From the NCBI GenBank assembly GCA_035649275.1, contig DASRJW010000049.1, positions 1-64,000 of the forward strand: 64,000 nt of DNA, written 5' to 3'. The notes under the pieces are model-generated. The model was not told where the DNA came from and did no database searches. It saw only the letters and a program-made list of their open reading frames with translations. This DNA comes from Candidatus Krumholzibacteriia bacterium. GTDB lineage: Bacteria > Krumholzibacteriota > Krumholzibacteriia > G020349025. The position numbers and the translations under genes are program-made. The first letter of the stretch is position 1. Each line of letters opens with the position of its first letter. Positions 17,157 to 27,098 of this stretch are shown here, in pieces.

Positions 17157-18305
17157 TTGGAGCGTTGGGTGGATTTGGCCATGGTCGCGCACGAACTGGG
17201 CGGGGCCCTGGCGCCGACGCGTAGCGCCGTGCAGCTCCTCGGCGGCAGCGCCGGACTCCATCCCGAACAGGAACGCCTCTTGAGTATCGCCGGCCGCGGC
17301 CTGGAGCGCGCGGAACGGGTGCTGCTCAATCTCTCCAGCATCGCGCTCCTGGAAGAAGCGGAGCTGCGGCTGGAACCGGTGGATCTCGCCCTCGTCTTGC
17401 GCCGCCTGGTGGACGAGCAGCGCGCCGAAGCGCAGGCCCGGGGCTTGGGCCTGCGTCTCGAGGTGGAGCCAGGCTTGGCGGCGATCCCGCTGGCGCCCTT
17501 CGCCTTCGAACAGGTGCTGGTGAACTTGCTGTCGAATGCCCTCAAGTTCACCCCCGCCGAGGGCGAGGTGCGAGTGACCGCTTTGCCGGCCCAGGGGGCG
17601 GTGTTGCCGGGGCGGATGCTGTTGCTCGCCGGCGGCTTCGGTTTCAAGCCCATCTTCGTCAAGCTGCGCGTCTCCGACACCGGCGTCGGCCTCGGCGAGG
17701 AAACGCGACGCCGGCTCTTCCAGCCGTTCAGTCGCGGCAGCGAAGCGACAGGAGTTCCGGGCATGGGCCTCGGTCTCGCGGTGTCCCAGCGTCTGGCCCG
17801 GCGCATGGGCGGCGATCTGCGCGCCGAAACGCCGGCGCGCGGCGCCAGCTTCGTCGTCACCTTGCCGGCGGATCTCCGCACCTCTGGGCTGGTGCAACGG
17901 ATGGACGCGCTGGTGGCAGCGCTCGCCGCGGCGCTCGCGGCGGCTCCCTGCAGCGTCGCCATCGTGCGCCAGGACCTCGGCCGTGTGACCTCGGGGCCGG
18001 CGCTGGAAGAAGGCCTCCGCCGCCGGCTGGGACATCCGGCCTGCCGGGTCGTGGAGCTCTCGGCCACCACCCTCGTGCTCTGGTCGGCGGCGCCGGTGCG
18101 CGCCCTCGCCCCGGCTCTCGCCGCGGCGTTGCGGCAACAGGTGCCGCCGGCAGCGGCGGCGCGGCTGCGCCTGGCACTGCGGCGCTTGCCGCAAGGGGCG
18201 GCGGCGGATCCGGTGCTGCTGCAGGCGGCGGTGCGCTGCCGCCACGGGCTCACGGCGCTGCCACGCCGCGGGGAGGTGCTGCATGGCCCGCATCCTCGTC
18301 GTTGA
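17157..18305 (+). CDS. Sensorless histidine kinase with extra C-terminal domain
   Basis: About 382 residues. The TTG at 17157 is preferred because GGAGG lies five bases upstream; the GTG at 17154 is too close to it. The phospho-acceptor His is then residue 12 (VAHELGGALAPTRSA), so there is no sensor domain in front. N box VNLLSNALKFTP, D box DTGVGLG and G2 box GMGLGLAVSQRLARRMGG mark a complete ATPase domain. After that come ~140 Ala/Leu/Arg-rich residues I cannot assign. It is separated by 145 bp from the first kinase and its end overlaps the next receiver gene by 23 bp. It may be a partner or phosphatase for the adjacent receivers. Confidence 0.75.
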   Translation: MERWVDLAMVAHELGGALAPTRSAVQLLGGSAGLHPEQERLLSIAGRGLERAERVLLNLSSIALLEEAELRLEPVDLALVLRRLVDEQRAEAQARGLGLRLEVEPGLAAIPLAPFAFEQVLVNLLSNALKFTPAEGEVRVTALPAQGAVLPGRMLLLAGGFGFKPIFVKLRVSDTGVGLGEETRRRLFQPFSRGSEATGVPGMGLGLAVSQRLARRMGGDLRAETPARGASFVVTLPADLRTSGLVQRMDALVAALAAALAAAPCSVAIVRQDLGRVTSGPALEEGLRRRLGHPACRVVELSATTLVLWSAAPVRALAPALAAALRQQVPPAAAARLRLALRRLPQGAAADPVLLQAAVRCRHGLTALPRRGEVLHGPHPRR

Positions 18306-18684
18306 CGACGACGGCGACATCCTCGAAACGCTGCGCTTCGCTTTCGAGCAGGAAGGACACGCGGTGCAGGTGGAAGCCGACGGTCTCGCCGCCCTCCAAC
18401 GGGCGCGGCAGCAACCCCCGGATCTGGCCCTGCTCGACGTCATGCTGCCCGGTCTGAACGGCTACGAAGTGTCGCGGCGCTTGAAAGCAGAGATGCGCCG
18501 CGGGGCGCTGCCGCGCTTCCCGATCCTCATGCTCACCGCCCGGCGAGTCGCTGCCGGCGAGCGTCAGCAGTTCCTGGCTTCCTGGTCCCAGGCCGACCTG
18601 ACCCTGTGGAAGCCCTACGACCTGGGCTTCCTCCTCTTCCAGGTGCGTGAGGCACTCGCCGCCACCTCCGGAGCCGTCTCATGA
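18283..18684 (+). CDS. Single-domain response regulator (CheY-like receiver)
   Basis: 133 residues, a lone receiver domain. Acidic pocket VDDDGD (Asp8-Asp10), phospho-acceptor Asp52 in LALLDVMLPG, Thr in MLTA and Lys in LWKPYD are present, so it should be phosphorylatable. The alpha-4 region (ARRVAAGERQQFLASWSQ) is unlike typical receivers. There is no output domain, so it acts by protein contact or as a phosphate shuttle. The start overlaps the preceding kinase by 23 bp and its stop overlaps the next ATG (ATGA). Confidence 0.88.
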   Translation: MARILVVDDDGDILETLRFAFEQEGHAVQVEADGLAALQRARQQPPDLALLDVMLPGLNGYEVSRRLKAEMRRGALPRFPILMLTARRVAAGERQQFLASWSQADLTLWKPYDLGFLLFQVREALAATSGAVS

Positions 18685-19673
18685 GCCGCATCCTCATCGT
18701 CGACGACGACCAGGACATCGCCCGCATCCTGCGCTTCCGGCTGCAGAAGAAGGGCTTCGAGTGCGTCCTCGCCGCCAACGGCCTGGAGGCGTTGGAGAAG
18801 ATCGACACCCATCATCCCGATCTGGTGCTGCTGGACGTGATGATGCCGAAGATGGACGGCTTCACCGCCTGTCGCGAGATCCGCAAGCGCAACGCCTGGT
18901 GCCGCATCCCGGTCATCATGCTGACCGCAAAGGGGGACATCGCCGACAAGGTGAGCGGCATCAGCGAGGGTGCCGACGACTACATCGTCAAGCCCTTCGA
19001 GTTCGAGGAGCTCCTGGCCCGGGTGCACATGATCCTGCGCCGCACCCAGGAGACGATGAGCGCCAACCCGCTCACCGGCCTGCCGGGCAACAACGTCATC
19101 TCCAAGAAGATCGAAGCGGTCCTTGCAGCCGGCACGCCCTTCGCCGCCTGCTACGCCGACCTGGACCACTTCAAGGCGTACAACGACGAATACGGCTTCG
19201 AGGCCGGCGACAAGGTCATCAAGTTCCTGGCGGAGATCCTGGTGCGCACCACCCAGGAGCACTCGAAGAGCTCCTTCGTCGGCCACATCGGCGGCGACGA
19301 CTTCCTCTTCCTCGTGGACCTCGACACTTTCGAGACCTGCTGCGCCACGGTGATCGAGCGCTTCGACACCGGCATCGGCCGCTTCTATCGCGACGAGCAC
19401 CTGCGCTCGGGCTACCTGGAGAGCATCAACCGCCAAGGACAGCGCGTACGCTTCCCCCTCATGAGCGTCTCCATCGGCGTGGTCACCAACGGACAGCGCG
19501 TGGTCGGCGATGCCATGCAGGTGTCGAACCGAGCAGCGGAAATGAAGAAGTACGCCAAGGGTCAAGCCGGCAGCTGTTACCGCGTGGACCGGCGCACCGT
19601 AGGCGCCGGCCCGGCGGAGGAAACCGGCAGCGAGCAGGGTGGTGAGGCCGCCAAGGACGCCAGCAACCGCTGA
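18681..19673 (+). CDS. Response regulator with GGDEF-type (diguanylate cyclase) output domain
   Basis: 330 residues. An N-terminal receiver has Asp8-Asp10, phospho-acceptor Asp52 (LLDVMMPKMDG), Thr in MLTAKGD and Lys in DDYIVKPFEF. From about residue 130 follows a GGDEF-like domain starting NPLTGLPGN, with DLDHFKAYND and active-loop GGDDF at residues 204-208. GGDDF is a conservative change from GGDEF; synthesis of cyclic di-GMP is possible but not proven, and a related dinucleotide or a degenerate enzyme cannot be excluded. No RxxD inhibitory site is obvious. It is the terminal output of the four-gene kinase/receiver cluster and is coupled to the preceding receiver by ATGA. Confidence 0.88.
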   Translation: MSRILIVDDDQDIARILRFRLQKKGFECVLAANGLEALEKIDTHHPDLVLLDVMMPKMDGFTACREIRKRNAWCRIPVIMLTAKGDIADKVSGISEGADDYIVKPFEFEELLARVHMILRRTQETMSANPLTGLPGNNVISKKIEAVLAAGTPFAACYADLDHFKAYNDEYGFEAGDKVIKFLAEILVRTTQEHSKSSFVGHIGGDDFLFLVDLDTFETCCATVIERFDTGIGRFYRDEHLRSGYLESINRQGQRVRFPLMSVSIGVVTNGQRVVGDAMQVSNRAAEMKKYAKGQAGSCYRVDRRTVGAGPAEETGSEQGGEAAKDASNR

Positions 19674-19722
19674 TGCCGCCGCCATGGCCGGCACACTGCC
19701 GGCAACGCCGCGGCTGCGGACG

Positions 19723-19751
19723 TTGACACCCTCGGGGGGCCCTCCTATACT
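19723..19751 (+). promoter_or_regulatory. Sigma-70 promoter for the tRNA-Phe/tRNA-Thr unit
   Basis: TTGACA at 19723-19728, 17-bp spacer and TATACT at 19746-19751; the tRNA-Phe gene begins 13 bp after the -10. Confidence 0.9.
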
Positions 19752-19763
19752 GCCCTGCTCGAT

Positions 19764-19839
<76 letters not shown>

Positions 19840-19889
19840 GGCTTCCTCCGCGCACGAGACCGCCGGTCTCGTCCACGTCGGTTCCCGGA

Positions 19890-19965
19890 GCTGGTGTAGC
19901 TCAGCTGGTAGAGCAACGCACTCGTAATGCGTAGGTCCGCGGTTCGATTCCGCGCACCAGCTCCA
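19890..19965 (+). tRNA. tRNA-Thr (anticodon CGT)
   Basis: Complete 76-nt cloverleaf with CCA encoded. Acceptor GCTGGTG pairs with CACCAGC, anticodon loop CTCGTAA gives CGT. It is 50 bp after tRNA-Phe and probably cotranscribed. Confidence 0.97.
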
Positions 19966-20008
19966 GCACTTCCCCCCGCCGCGACCCTCCCCCGAGGAAA
20001 GGCGCGCC

Positions 20009-21388
20009 ATGCAGCCCCCGTCTCCAGTCCTGATGACCAGCGTTTCCGGCATCCGGGGGATCGTCGGGGCCGGCCTCGACGCCGAAGTGGCCTGCCGCAT
20101 GGCGGCCGCTTTCGGCACCTGGGCGCCGTCTGGAGCCGTGGTGGTCGGTCGCGACTCGCGCCTCACCGGCCCGATGCTGCTGCATGCGGTGGCCGCCGGG
20201 CTCCTCTCCACCGGGCACGACGTCATCGATCTCGGCGTCGCCACCACGCCGACGACGGAGATCATGGTCACCACCCACGGGGCGGCGGGCGGCATCATTC
20301 TCACCGCCAGCCACAATCCGGAACCGTGGAACGCGCTCAAGCTGCTCGATCGGGAAGGACTCTTCCTGAGCGCCGAGGCCGGGTCCACGGTGCTCGAGCT
20401 GGCGCGGACGGGAAAGGCCCGGCACCGGACCTGGGAAGAGATGGGGGCGCTGCGCGAGGATGGCGCCGCTGCGGAAGTGCACATCCGCTCCATCCTGGAA
20501 ATGCCTTGGTTGGATCGCGCCCGCATCGGGGCGCGGGAACTCCACGTCGTCATCGACTGCTGCAATGGCGCCGGCGGCGTCGTGGCTCCGGAGCTGCTGC
20601 GCCGTCTCGGCGCCCGCGTCACCGAGCTCTACTGCGAGCCCACGGGACGTTTCGGCCGGCGTCCCGAACCGACGCCGGCGCACCTGCAGGAGCTGGGGGA
20701 GAGAGTGCGCGCCGAAGAGGCCGACCTCGGCTTCGCCACCGATCCCGACGCCGACCGGCTTAGCGTCGTGACCCACGCCGGCGTTGCGCTCCTCGAGGAG
20801 TATACTCTGGTGCTGGCCGCGGACCATTACCTGCGACACCGCCGCGGCCCCGTGGTGGTGAATCTCAGTACGACCCGTGCCATGGACGACCTCTGTGCCC
20901 GGCATGGCGTGCCCTTGCACCGCACGCCGGTGGGCGAAGCCAACGTGGTGGCCCAGATGCGCCGCGTCGGCGCCGTCATCGGCGGCGAAGGCAACGGCGG
21001 CGTCATCCTGCCGGAGCTGCACCCCGGTCGCGACGCGCTGGTGGGGATGGCGTTGATCCTGCAGTCCCTGGCGGAGACCGGGAGCTCGCTGCAGGAACTG
21101 CACGCGGCCTTGCCGCACTATCACATGGTGAAGCGCAGCCTGGAGCTTGCCCGCCCGCTCCAGGATGGGGACATCGTCGAGCTGGCGCGCCGGGAGTTCG
21201 GCGGCGCCTTGGACACGCGAGACGGGGTCAAGGTGCAGCTCCCCGAGGGCTGGCTGCACCTGCGCCGCTCGAACACCGAACCCATCGTCCGCGCCATCGC
21301 CGAGAGCGAGGACGCGGACCAGGCGGAGACGCTGGTGCAGCGGGCGCTGCGCCAGCTCGGTCAGCACGCACACCTGCGAGGCGCCTGA
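20009..21388 (+). CDS. glmM: Phosphoglucosamine/phosphohexomutase (GlmM-type)
   Basis: 459 residues. It interconverts hexosamine-6-phosphate and -1-phosphate through a phospho-serine. Ser101 lies in TASHNP, the metal loop is DPDADR (Asp245/247/249; the more common form is DGDGDR), and the sugar loop is GEGNGG, the variant seen in archaeal-type phosphohexomutases. The C-terminal phosphate loop is RRSNTEP. The next gene, glmS, makes glucosamine-6-phosphate, so GlmM activity for UDP-GlcNAc, peptidoglycan and LPS synthesis is the natural reading. The family also includes phosphomannomutases, so substrate range is inferred from context. It follows tRNA-Thr by 43 bp. Confidence 0.85.
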   Translation: MQPPSPVLMTSVSGIRGIVGAGLDAEVACRMAAAFGTWAPSGAVVVGRDSRLTGPMLLHAVAAGLLSTGHDVIDLGVATTPTTEIMVTTHGAAGGIILTASHNPEPWNALKLLDREGLFLSAEAGSTVLELARTGKARHRTWEEMGALREDGAAAEVHIRSILEMPWLDRARIGARELHVVIDCCNGAGGVVAPELLRRLGARVTELYCEPTGRFGRRPEPTPAHLQELGERVRAEEADLGFATDPDADRLSVVTHAGVALLEEYTLVLAADHYLRHRRGPVVVNLSTTRAMDDLCARHGVPLHRTPVGEANVVAQMRRVGAVIGGEGNGGVILPELHPGRDALVGMALILQSLAETGSSLQELHAALPHYHMVKRSLELARPLQDGDIVELARREFGGALDTRDGVKVQLPEGWLHLRRSNTEPIVRAIAESEDADQAETLVQRALRQLGQHAHLRGA

Positions 21389-21414
21389 CCCTCGCACGCA
21401 AAGGGATGCCGGCC

Positions 21415-23244
21415 ATGTGCGGAATCATTGCCTATATCGGAGACAAACCAGCGCTGCCGATCCTCATGGAGGGTCTGAAGCGCCTGGAGTATCGCGGCTA
21501 CGACTCGGCGGGGGTGGCCCTCGTCGACGGCAAGCTGCGCATCGAGAAGTGCGTCGGTCGCATCGCCCAGCTGGAAGAGCACGTCGCGCCGCTGGTGCTC
21601 CCGGGCAGCCTCGGCATGGCCCACACCCGCTGGGCGACACACGGCGAGCCCACCACCATCAACGCCCACCCGCACACCGACTGCACCGGCAAGCTCGCGG
21701 TCATCCACAACGGCATCATCGAGAACTTCGAGTCCCTGAAGCGCAACCTGTTGCATCGCGGTCACACCTTCAAGAGCGAGACCGACACCGAGGTGCTGGC
21801 CCACCTGATCGAGGAGTTCTACGACGGCCGGCTGGACGAGGCGGTGCGCGCCGCCCTGGGACGGGTGGAGGGCACCTTCGGCATCGCCGTGCTGCACGCC
21901 GACGAGCCCCGCCGCATCGTCGGGGCGCGCAACGGCAGCCCGCTCATCGTGGGCATCGGCGACGGCGAGTACTTCCTGGCCAGCGATGCCAGCGCCATCC
22001 TCCGCCACACCCGCCAGGTCATCTATCTCGAGGACCAGGAGATGGTGGCGCTCGGAGACGAAGCGCCGCTGTTCACCAGCGTCGAGGACGGCGCCGAGGA
22101 GATCGCCAAGGAGGCCACCGAGATCGAGTGGGACCTGGCGATGATCGAGAAGGGCGGCTACTCGCACTTCATGCTCAAAGAGATCTTCGAGCAGCCGTCG
22201 ACGATCCGCAACGCCTTCCGCGGCCGTCTCCTGGTGGAAGAAGGCGACGCCAAGCTGGGCGGCCTCAACATGACGCGGGAAGAGCTGCGGGAGGTGAAGC
22301 GCGTCGTCCTCATCGGCTGCGGCACCTCCTGGCACGCGGCGCTGCTCGGCGAGTACATGATCGAGGAGGTGGCGCGCATCGGCGTCGAGGTGGAGTACGC
22401 CAGCGAGTTCCGCTACCGCAATCCCATCGTCGAGGAGGGCACGATCACCTTCGTGATCTCCCAGTCCGGCGAGACCATCGACACCCTGGCAGCGATGCGC
22501 GAAGCGAAGCGCAAGGGCGCCCGCACCCTCGGCATCGTCAACGTCGTCGGCTCCACCATCGCCCGCGAGTCCGACGGCGGCGTCTACATCCATGCCGGTC
22601 CGGAGATCGGCGTCGCCTCCACCAAGGCCTTCACTTCCCAGGCCACGGTGCTCGCCATCATCACGCTGCTCCTCGGTCGCTTGCGCAACATGTCGCGCCA
22701 GGAGGGCCGGCGCCTGATCGCGGCGCTGGAGGAGCTGCCCGGGCAGATCGAGCAGATCCTCGCCCAGGACGCCGCCATCGAGGAAATCGCCCGGGTCTAC
22801 CAGCATCACGACAACTTCCTCTATCTCGGGCGCGGCCCGAACTTCCCGGTGGCCCTGGAGGGAGCGCTCAAACTCAAGGAGATCTCCTACGTCCACGCCG
22901 AAGGCTATCCGGCGGCGGAGATGAAGCACGGTCCCATCGCTCTCATCGACGAGAACATGCCCGTCGTGGTCATCGCCACCCGCGACAGCGGTTACCGCAA
23001 GATCGTCGGCAACGTCGAAGAGGTGAAGGCGCGCAAGGGGCGCATCATCGCGGTGGTGACCGAGGGCGACACCGACATCGTCAAGAAGGCCGACCACACT
23101 CTCATCGTGCCGGAAACGCTGAGCCTGCTCACCCCGATCCTGTCGGTGGTGCCCTTGCAGCTCCTGGCCTACCACATCGCCGTGATGCGCGGCTGCGACG
23201 TGGACCGGCCGCGCAACCTGGCCAAGTCGGTCACGGTGGAGTAG
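21415..23244 (+). CDS. glmS: Glutamine-fructose-6-phosphate aminotransferase (GlmS)
   Basis: 609 residues from ATG at 21415. An in-frame ATG at 21406 is rejected because the enzyme needs the second residue, Cys, as its N-terminal nucleophile after Met removal (MCGIIAYIG). The N-terminal glutaminase domain (to ~residue 240; RWATHG and GTCTGK-like loops present as RWATHGEP, HTDCTGK) releases ammonia, and two SIS domains (around GCGTSWHA and FVISQSGETIDT) form glucosamine-6-phosphate. The C-terminus PRNLAKSVTVE is canonical. The length equals the Escherichia coli enzyme. Catalyses the first committed step to UDP-GlcNAc. No glmS ribozyme-like structure is evident in the 26-bp gap after glmM. Confidence 0.96.
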   Translation: MCGIIAYIGDKPALPILMEGLKRLEYRGYDSAGVALVDGKLRIEKCVGRIAQLEEHVAPLVLPGSLGMAHTRWATHGEPTTINAHPHTDCTGKLAVIHNGIIENFESLKRNLLHRGHTFKSETDTEVLAHLIEEFYDGRLDEAVRAALGRVEGTFGIAVLHADEPRRIVGARNGSPLIVGIGDGEYFLASDASAILRHTRQVIYLEDQEMVALGDEAPLFTSVEDGAEEIAKEATEIEWDLAMIEKGGYSHFMLKEIFEQPSTIRNAFRGRLLVEEGDAKLGGLNMTREELREVKRVVLIGCGTSWHAALLGEYMIEEVARIGVEVEYASEFRYRNPIVEEGTITFVISQSGETIDTLAAMREAKRKGARTLGIVNVVGSTIARESDGGVYIHAGPEIGVASTKAFTSQATVLAIITLLLGRLRNMSRQEGRRLIAALEELPGQIEQILAQDAAIEEIARVYQHHDNFLYLGRGPNFPVALEGALKLKEISYVHAEGYPAAEMKHGPIALIDENMPVVVIATRDSGYRKIVGNVEEVKARKGRIIAVVTEGDTDIVKKADHTLIVPETLSLLTPILSVVPLQLLAYHIAVMRGCDVDRPRNLAKSVTVE

Positions 23245-23246
23245 GG

Positions 23247-23627
23247 ATGCGACGGGTGATCCAAACTCCGCAAGCGCCGGCGGCGATCGGCCCTTACAGT
23301 CAGGGTGTGGCGGTGGGTTCGTTCCTGCACACCGCCGGCCAGATCGGCCTCGATCCCGCCACGGGCAAGCTCGTGGGCGGCGGCATCGAGACGGAGACGC
23401 GGCGGGCGCTGCAGAACCTCCGTGCCATCGTCGAGGCCGCCGGCGCCCGTCTCGAGGACGTGGTGAAGACGACGGTGTTCCTGACCACGATGGACGATTT
23501 CGCCGCCATGAACCGCGTCTACGCCGAGTTCTTCCCGGAGCAACCGCCAGCGCGCAGCACCGTCGCGGTCCTGGCGCTCCCGGCCGGGGCGCGCGTCGAG
23601 ATCGAAGCCCTGGTGCGCGGCGCGTGA
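23247..23627 (+). CDS. ridA: RidA family enamine/imine deaminase
   Basis: 126 residues from ATG at 23247, two bases after the glmS stop. The family hydrolyses reactive 2-aminoacrylate-type imines made by PLP enzymes. Motifs: APAAIGPYSQGV near the N-terminus, TAGQIGLDPATGKL, and the catalytic-arginine segment ARSTVAVLALPAGARVEIEA. Length is typical. Tight spacing shows cotranscription with glmM-glmS, a less usual setting that may point to an imine or amide by-product of the amidotransferase pathway; that link is inference. Confidence 0.93.
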   Translation: MRRVIQTPQAPAAIGPYSQGVAVGSFLHTAGQIGLDPATGKLVGGGIETETRRALQNLRAIVEAAGARLEDVVKTTVFLTTMDDFAAMNRVYAEFFPEQPPARSTVAVLALPAGARVEIEALVRGA

Positions 23628-23637
23628 GCCCTGCTCC

Positions 23638-23667
23638 TTGCCCCGCTCCTCACGCATTCCCTACCAT
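23638..23667 (+). promoter_or_regulatory. Possible promoter for tRNA-Sec
   Basis: TTGCCC at 23638-23643 and TACCAT at 23662-23667 with an 18-bp spacer; four of six bases match in each box. It sits 37 bp before the tRNA-Sec gene. Confidence 0.45.
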
Positions 23668-23704
23668 ACGCGGACGCCTGCCGCGGGCCTGCGGCGCGGG
23701 CGCC

Positions 23705-23801
23705 GGGAGTGGATGGGTCCTGGTGGGCCTCGAGGGCTTCAAACCCTTTGTCGGGTGCTAATCCCATCCGAGGTGGGTTCGATTCCCACACATTCCCGCC
23801 A
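23705..23801 (+). tRNA. selC: tRNA-Sec, selenocysteine (anticodon TCA)
   Basis: A 97-nt tRNA with the special bacterial Sec architecture. The acceptor stem is 8 bp (GGGAGTGG with ACATTCCC; position 8 is a G/A mismatch), the T stem is GTGGG/CCCAC, and the D stem is 6 bp (GGGTCC/GGGCCT) with loop TGGT. The anticodon loop CTTCAAA gives UCA, which reads UGA. The long variable arm is a 7-bp hairpin (23751-23757 with 23765-23771, one G-U). Discriminator G and encoded CCA complete it. It would be charged with serine and converted to Sec by SelA, then delivered by SelB; neither gene is in the window. Confidence 0.95.
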
Positions 23802-23812
23802 TCTCCGGAGCG

Positions 23813-24523
23813 ATGCCTGTGGGTGGGGTGAGGCGACAGGCGGTGGTGCTCCTGCTTGGACTCCTGCCGGTGGGGCCCGTGGCGGCGCTTTCCACCCCGG
23901 CGGCGGTAGAGAGCGCGTCGGTGGGGCAAGCGGCCGCCGCAAGCGACCGCAGGGCGAGCGCCTCGGTGGGAAGCGCCAGCGTGGGAGGGGCGACGACGCC
24001 GGGGAGCGGGCCGAGCGGGAAGGCGGCGTGGACGTCCCCGGGACTGCAGCTCGGCCTGCGCGACTGGTTCGGGCGTCCGGCCACGGAACCCGTGGGGCGG
24101 CCGTGGCAGCGACAGAAGAATCCCACCGTGGCCATGGTGAGCTCTCTCCTCGTGCCCGGCCTCGGTCAGCTGTACAACGAACGCGAGTTCTGGTCCGTCG
24201 TCGCGGCAGGAGTGCACTTCTACTTCCTCGGGGACATCATCGTGGAACAGCGCCTGGCCAACCGCTATCGGACCTTGAAGAACCTGCCGGTGGACCCGAA
24301 CGACCCGGCCTCGGTGCAGGCGCAGCAGGAAGCGGAGGTCCTCTTCCTCCTCTACCGTGACAACCGCATCCAGAGCACGTGGCTGCTCGGCCTCACCTTG
24401 CTGCTCAGCGGCCTGCAGTGCTACGTGGATGCCCATCTGTTCGATTTCGACGCCGGCGCGTCGCTGCAGTTCGTGCCGAGCTTCGGCGCCGTGCAGGGTG
24501 GGGCCCTGCGCCTGCGCTTCTAG
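23813..24523 (+). CDS. DUF5683-like predicted membrane/exported protein
   Basis: 236 residues, ATG at 23813. An N-terminal signal or membrane segment ([16 protein letters not shown]) is followed by a low-complexity Ala/Ser/Gly stretch to about residue 75. The second half has [24 protein letters not shown], a hallmark of the DUF5683 / TM2-like family, and two more hydrophobic segments. Function of the family is unknown. It begins 12 bp after tRNA-Sec and ends 32 bp before lepA. The N-terminal third has repetitive codon use and the true start could be further in, though the signal peptide supports the one given. Confidence 0.65.
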   Translation: MPVGGVRRQAVVLLLGLLPVGPVAALSTPAAVESASVGQAAAASDRRASASVGSASVGGATTPGSGPSGKAAWTSPGLQLGLRDWFGRPATEPVGRPWQRQKNPTVAMVSSLLVPGLGQLYNEREFWSVVAAGVHFYFLGDIIVEQRLANRYRTLKNLPVDPNDPASVQAQQEAEVLFLLYRDNRIQSTWLLGLTLLLSGLQCYVDAHLFDFDAGASLQFVPSFGAVQGGALRLRF

Positions 24524-24555
24524 GACCCATCGCTCGGGGAGACGACACCGCGCGC

Positions 24556-26352
<1,797 letters not shown>

Positions 26353-26390
26353 CCTGGAGGGCACGGCCGCGCCTGGATCAAGGAGCGCTC

Positions 26391-27092
26391 ATGCCGAGGG
26401 AGGAAAAGACGATGCGGGCGATGGAAGCGGACCGGCCGGCACGCGGGCTGGAGGCCAAGGCGGCGGGCCGCACGGCGCGCAGCCGTTCCAAGTTCCGGGA
26501 ATACGCCGAAGCCATCGTCGTCGCCGTGGCGCTGGCGCTCTTCTTTCGTCAGTTCGTCGTCCAGGCCTTCCGCATTCCCTCGAGCTCCATGGAGAGCACT
26601 CTTCTGGTGGGGGATTTCCTCTTCGTGAACAAGTTCCTCTACGGAGCGCAGATCCCTTTCACCAGCTGGCGCCTGCCCGCCATCCGCCAGCCCCGCACTG
26701 GGGACATCATCGTCTTCAAGTCGCCGACCGATGGGCGGGATTTCATCAAGCGTTGCGTGGCCGTGGCCGGCGACACCGTGGAGATGCGCGGCAAGGTGCT
26801 GTGGGTGAACGGCAAGAGGCGGGACGAACCGTTCACGCAGCACACCGATCGCGGCATGCTGCTGGCGTCGCAGGCGCCGCGGGACTGGATGGGGCCGCTC
26901 GTCATTCCGCCCGGTCACATCTTCATGCTCGGTGACAACCGGGACAACTCCCACGACAGCCGCTTCTGGGGACCCCTCCCGGTGGGGCGGGTGCGCGGCA
27001 AGGCGATGTTCATCTACTTCTCCATCGACACCGCTCGGGGCTTCGTGCCCCCCCATCTGCGCTTCACCCGCTTCGGCGATCTCATCCGCTGA
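26391..27092 (+). CDS. lepB: Signal peptidase I (LepB)
   Basis: 233 residues from ATG at 26391, supported by AAGGAG five bases before it; a second in-frame ATG at 26412 is possible. It removes signal peptides from exported proteins at the outer face of the cytoplasmic membrane. One N-terminal membrane segment (AIVVAVALALFFRQFVV), nucleophile Ser66 in IPSSSMEST, general base Lys120 in DFIKRCVAVAGD, and box E GDNRDNSHDSR are all present. It would process the many exported proteins in this window. Follows lepA and precedes hemW by 6 bp. Confidence 0.95.
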   Translation: MPREEKTMRAMEADRPARGLEAKAAGRTARSRSKFREYAEAIVVAVALALFFRQFVVQAFRIPSSSMESTLLVGDFLFVNKFLYGAQIPFTSWRLPAIRQPRTGDIIVFKSPTDGRDFIKRCVAVAGDTVEMRGKVLWVNGKRRDEPFTQHTDRGMLLASQAPRDWMGPLVIPPGHIFMLGDNRDNSHDSRFWGPLPVGRVRGKAMFIYFSIDTARGFVPPHLRFTRFGDLIR

Positions 27093-27098
27093 AGCGCC

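Noticed and set aside
14945-18253. 1102-codon open frame on the - strand
   Set aside because: Antisense shadow of the two histidine kinase genes.
21389-21414. glmS ribozyme
   Set aside because: Only 26 bp separate glmM and glmS; the ribozyme needs a much longer region.
21406-21414. glmS start at ATG 21406
   Set aside because: It would bury the catalytic cysteine, which must be residue 2.
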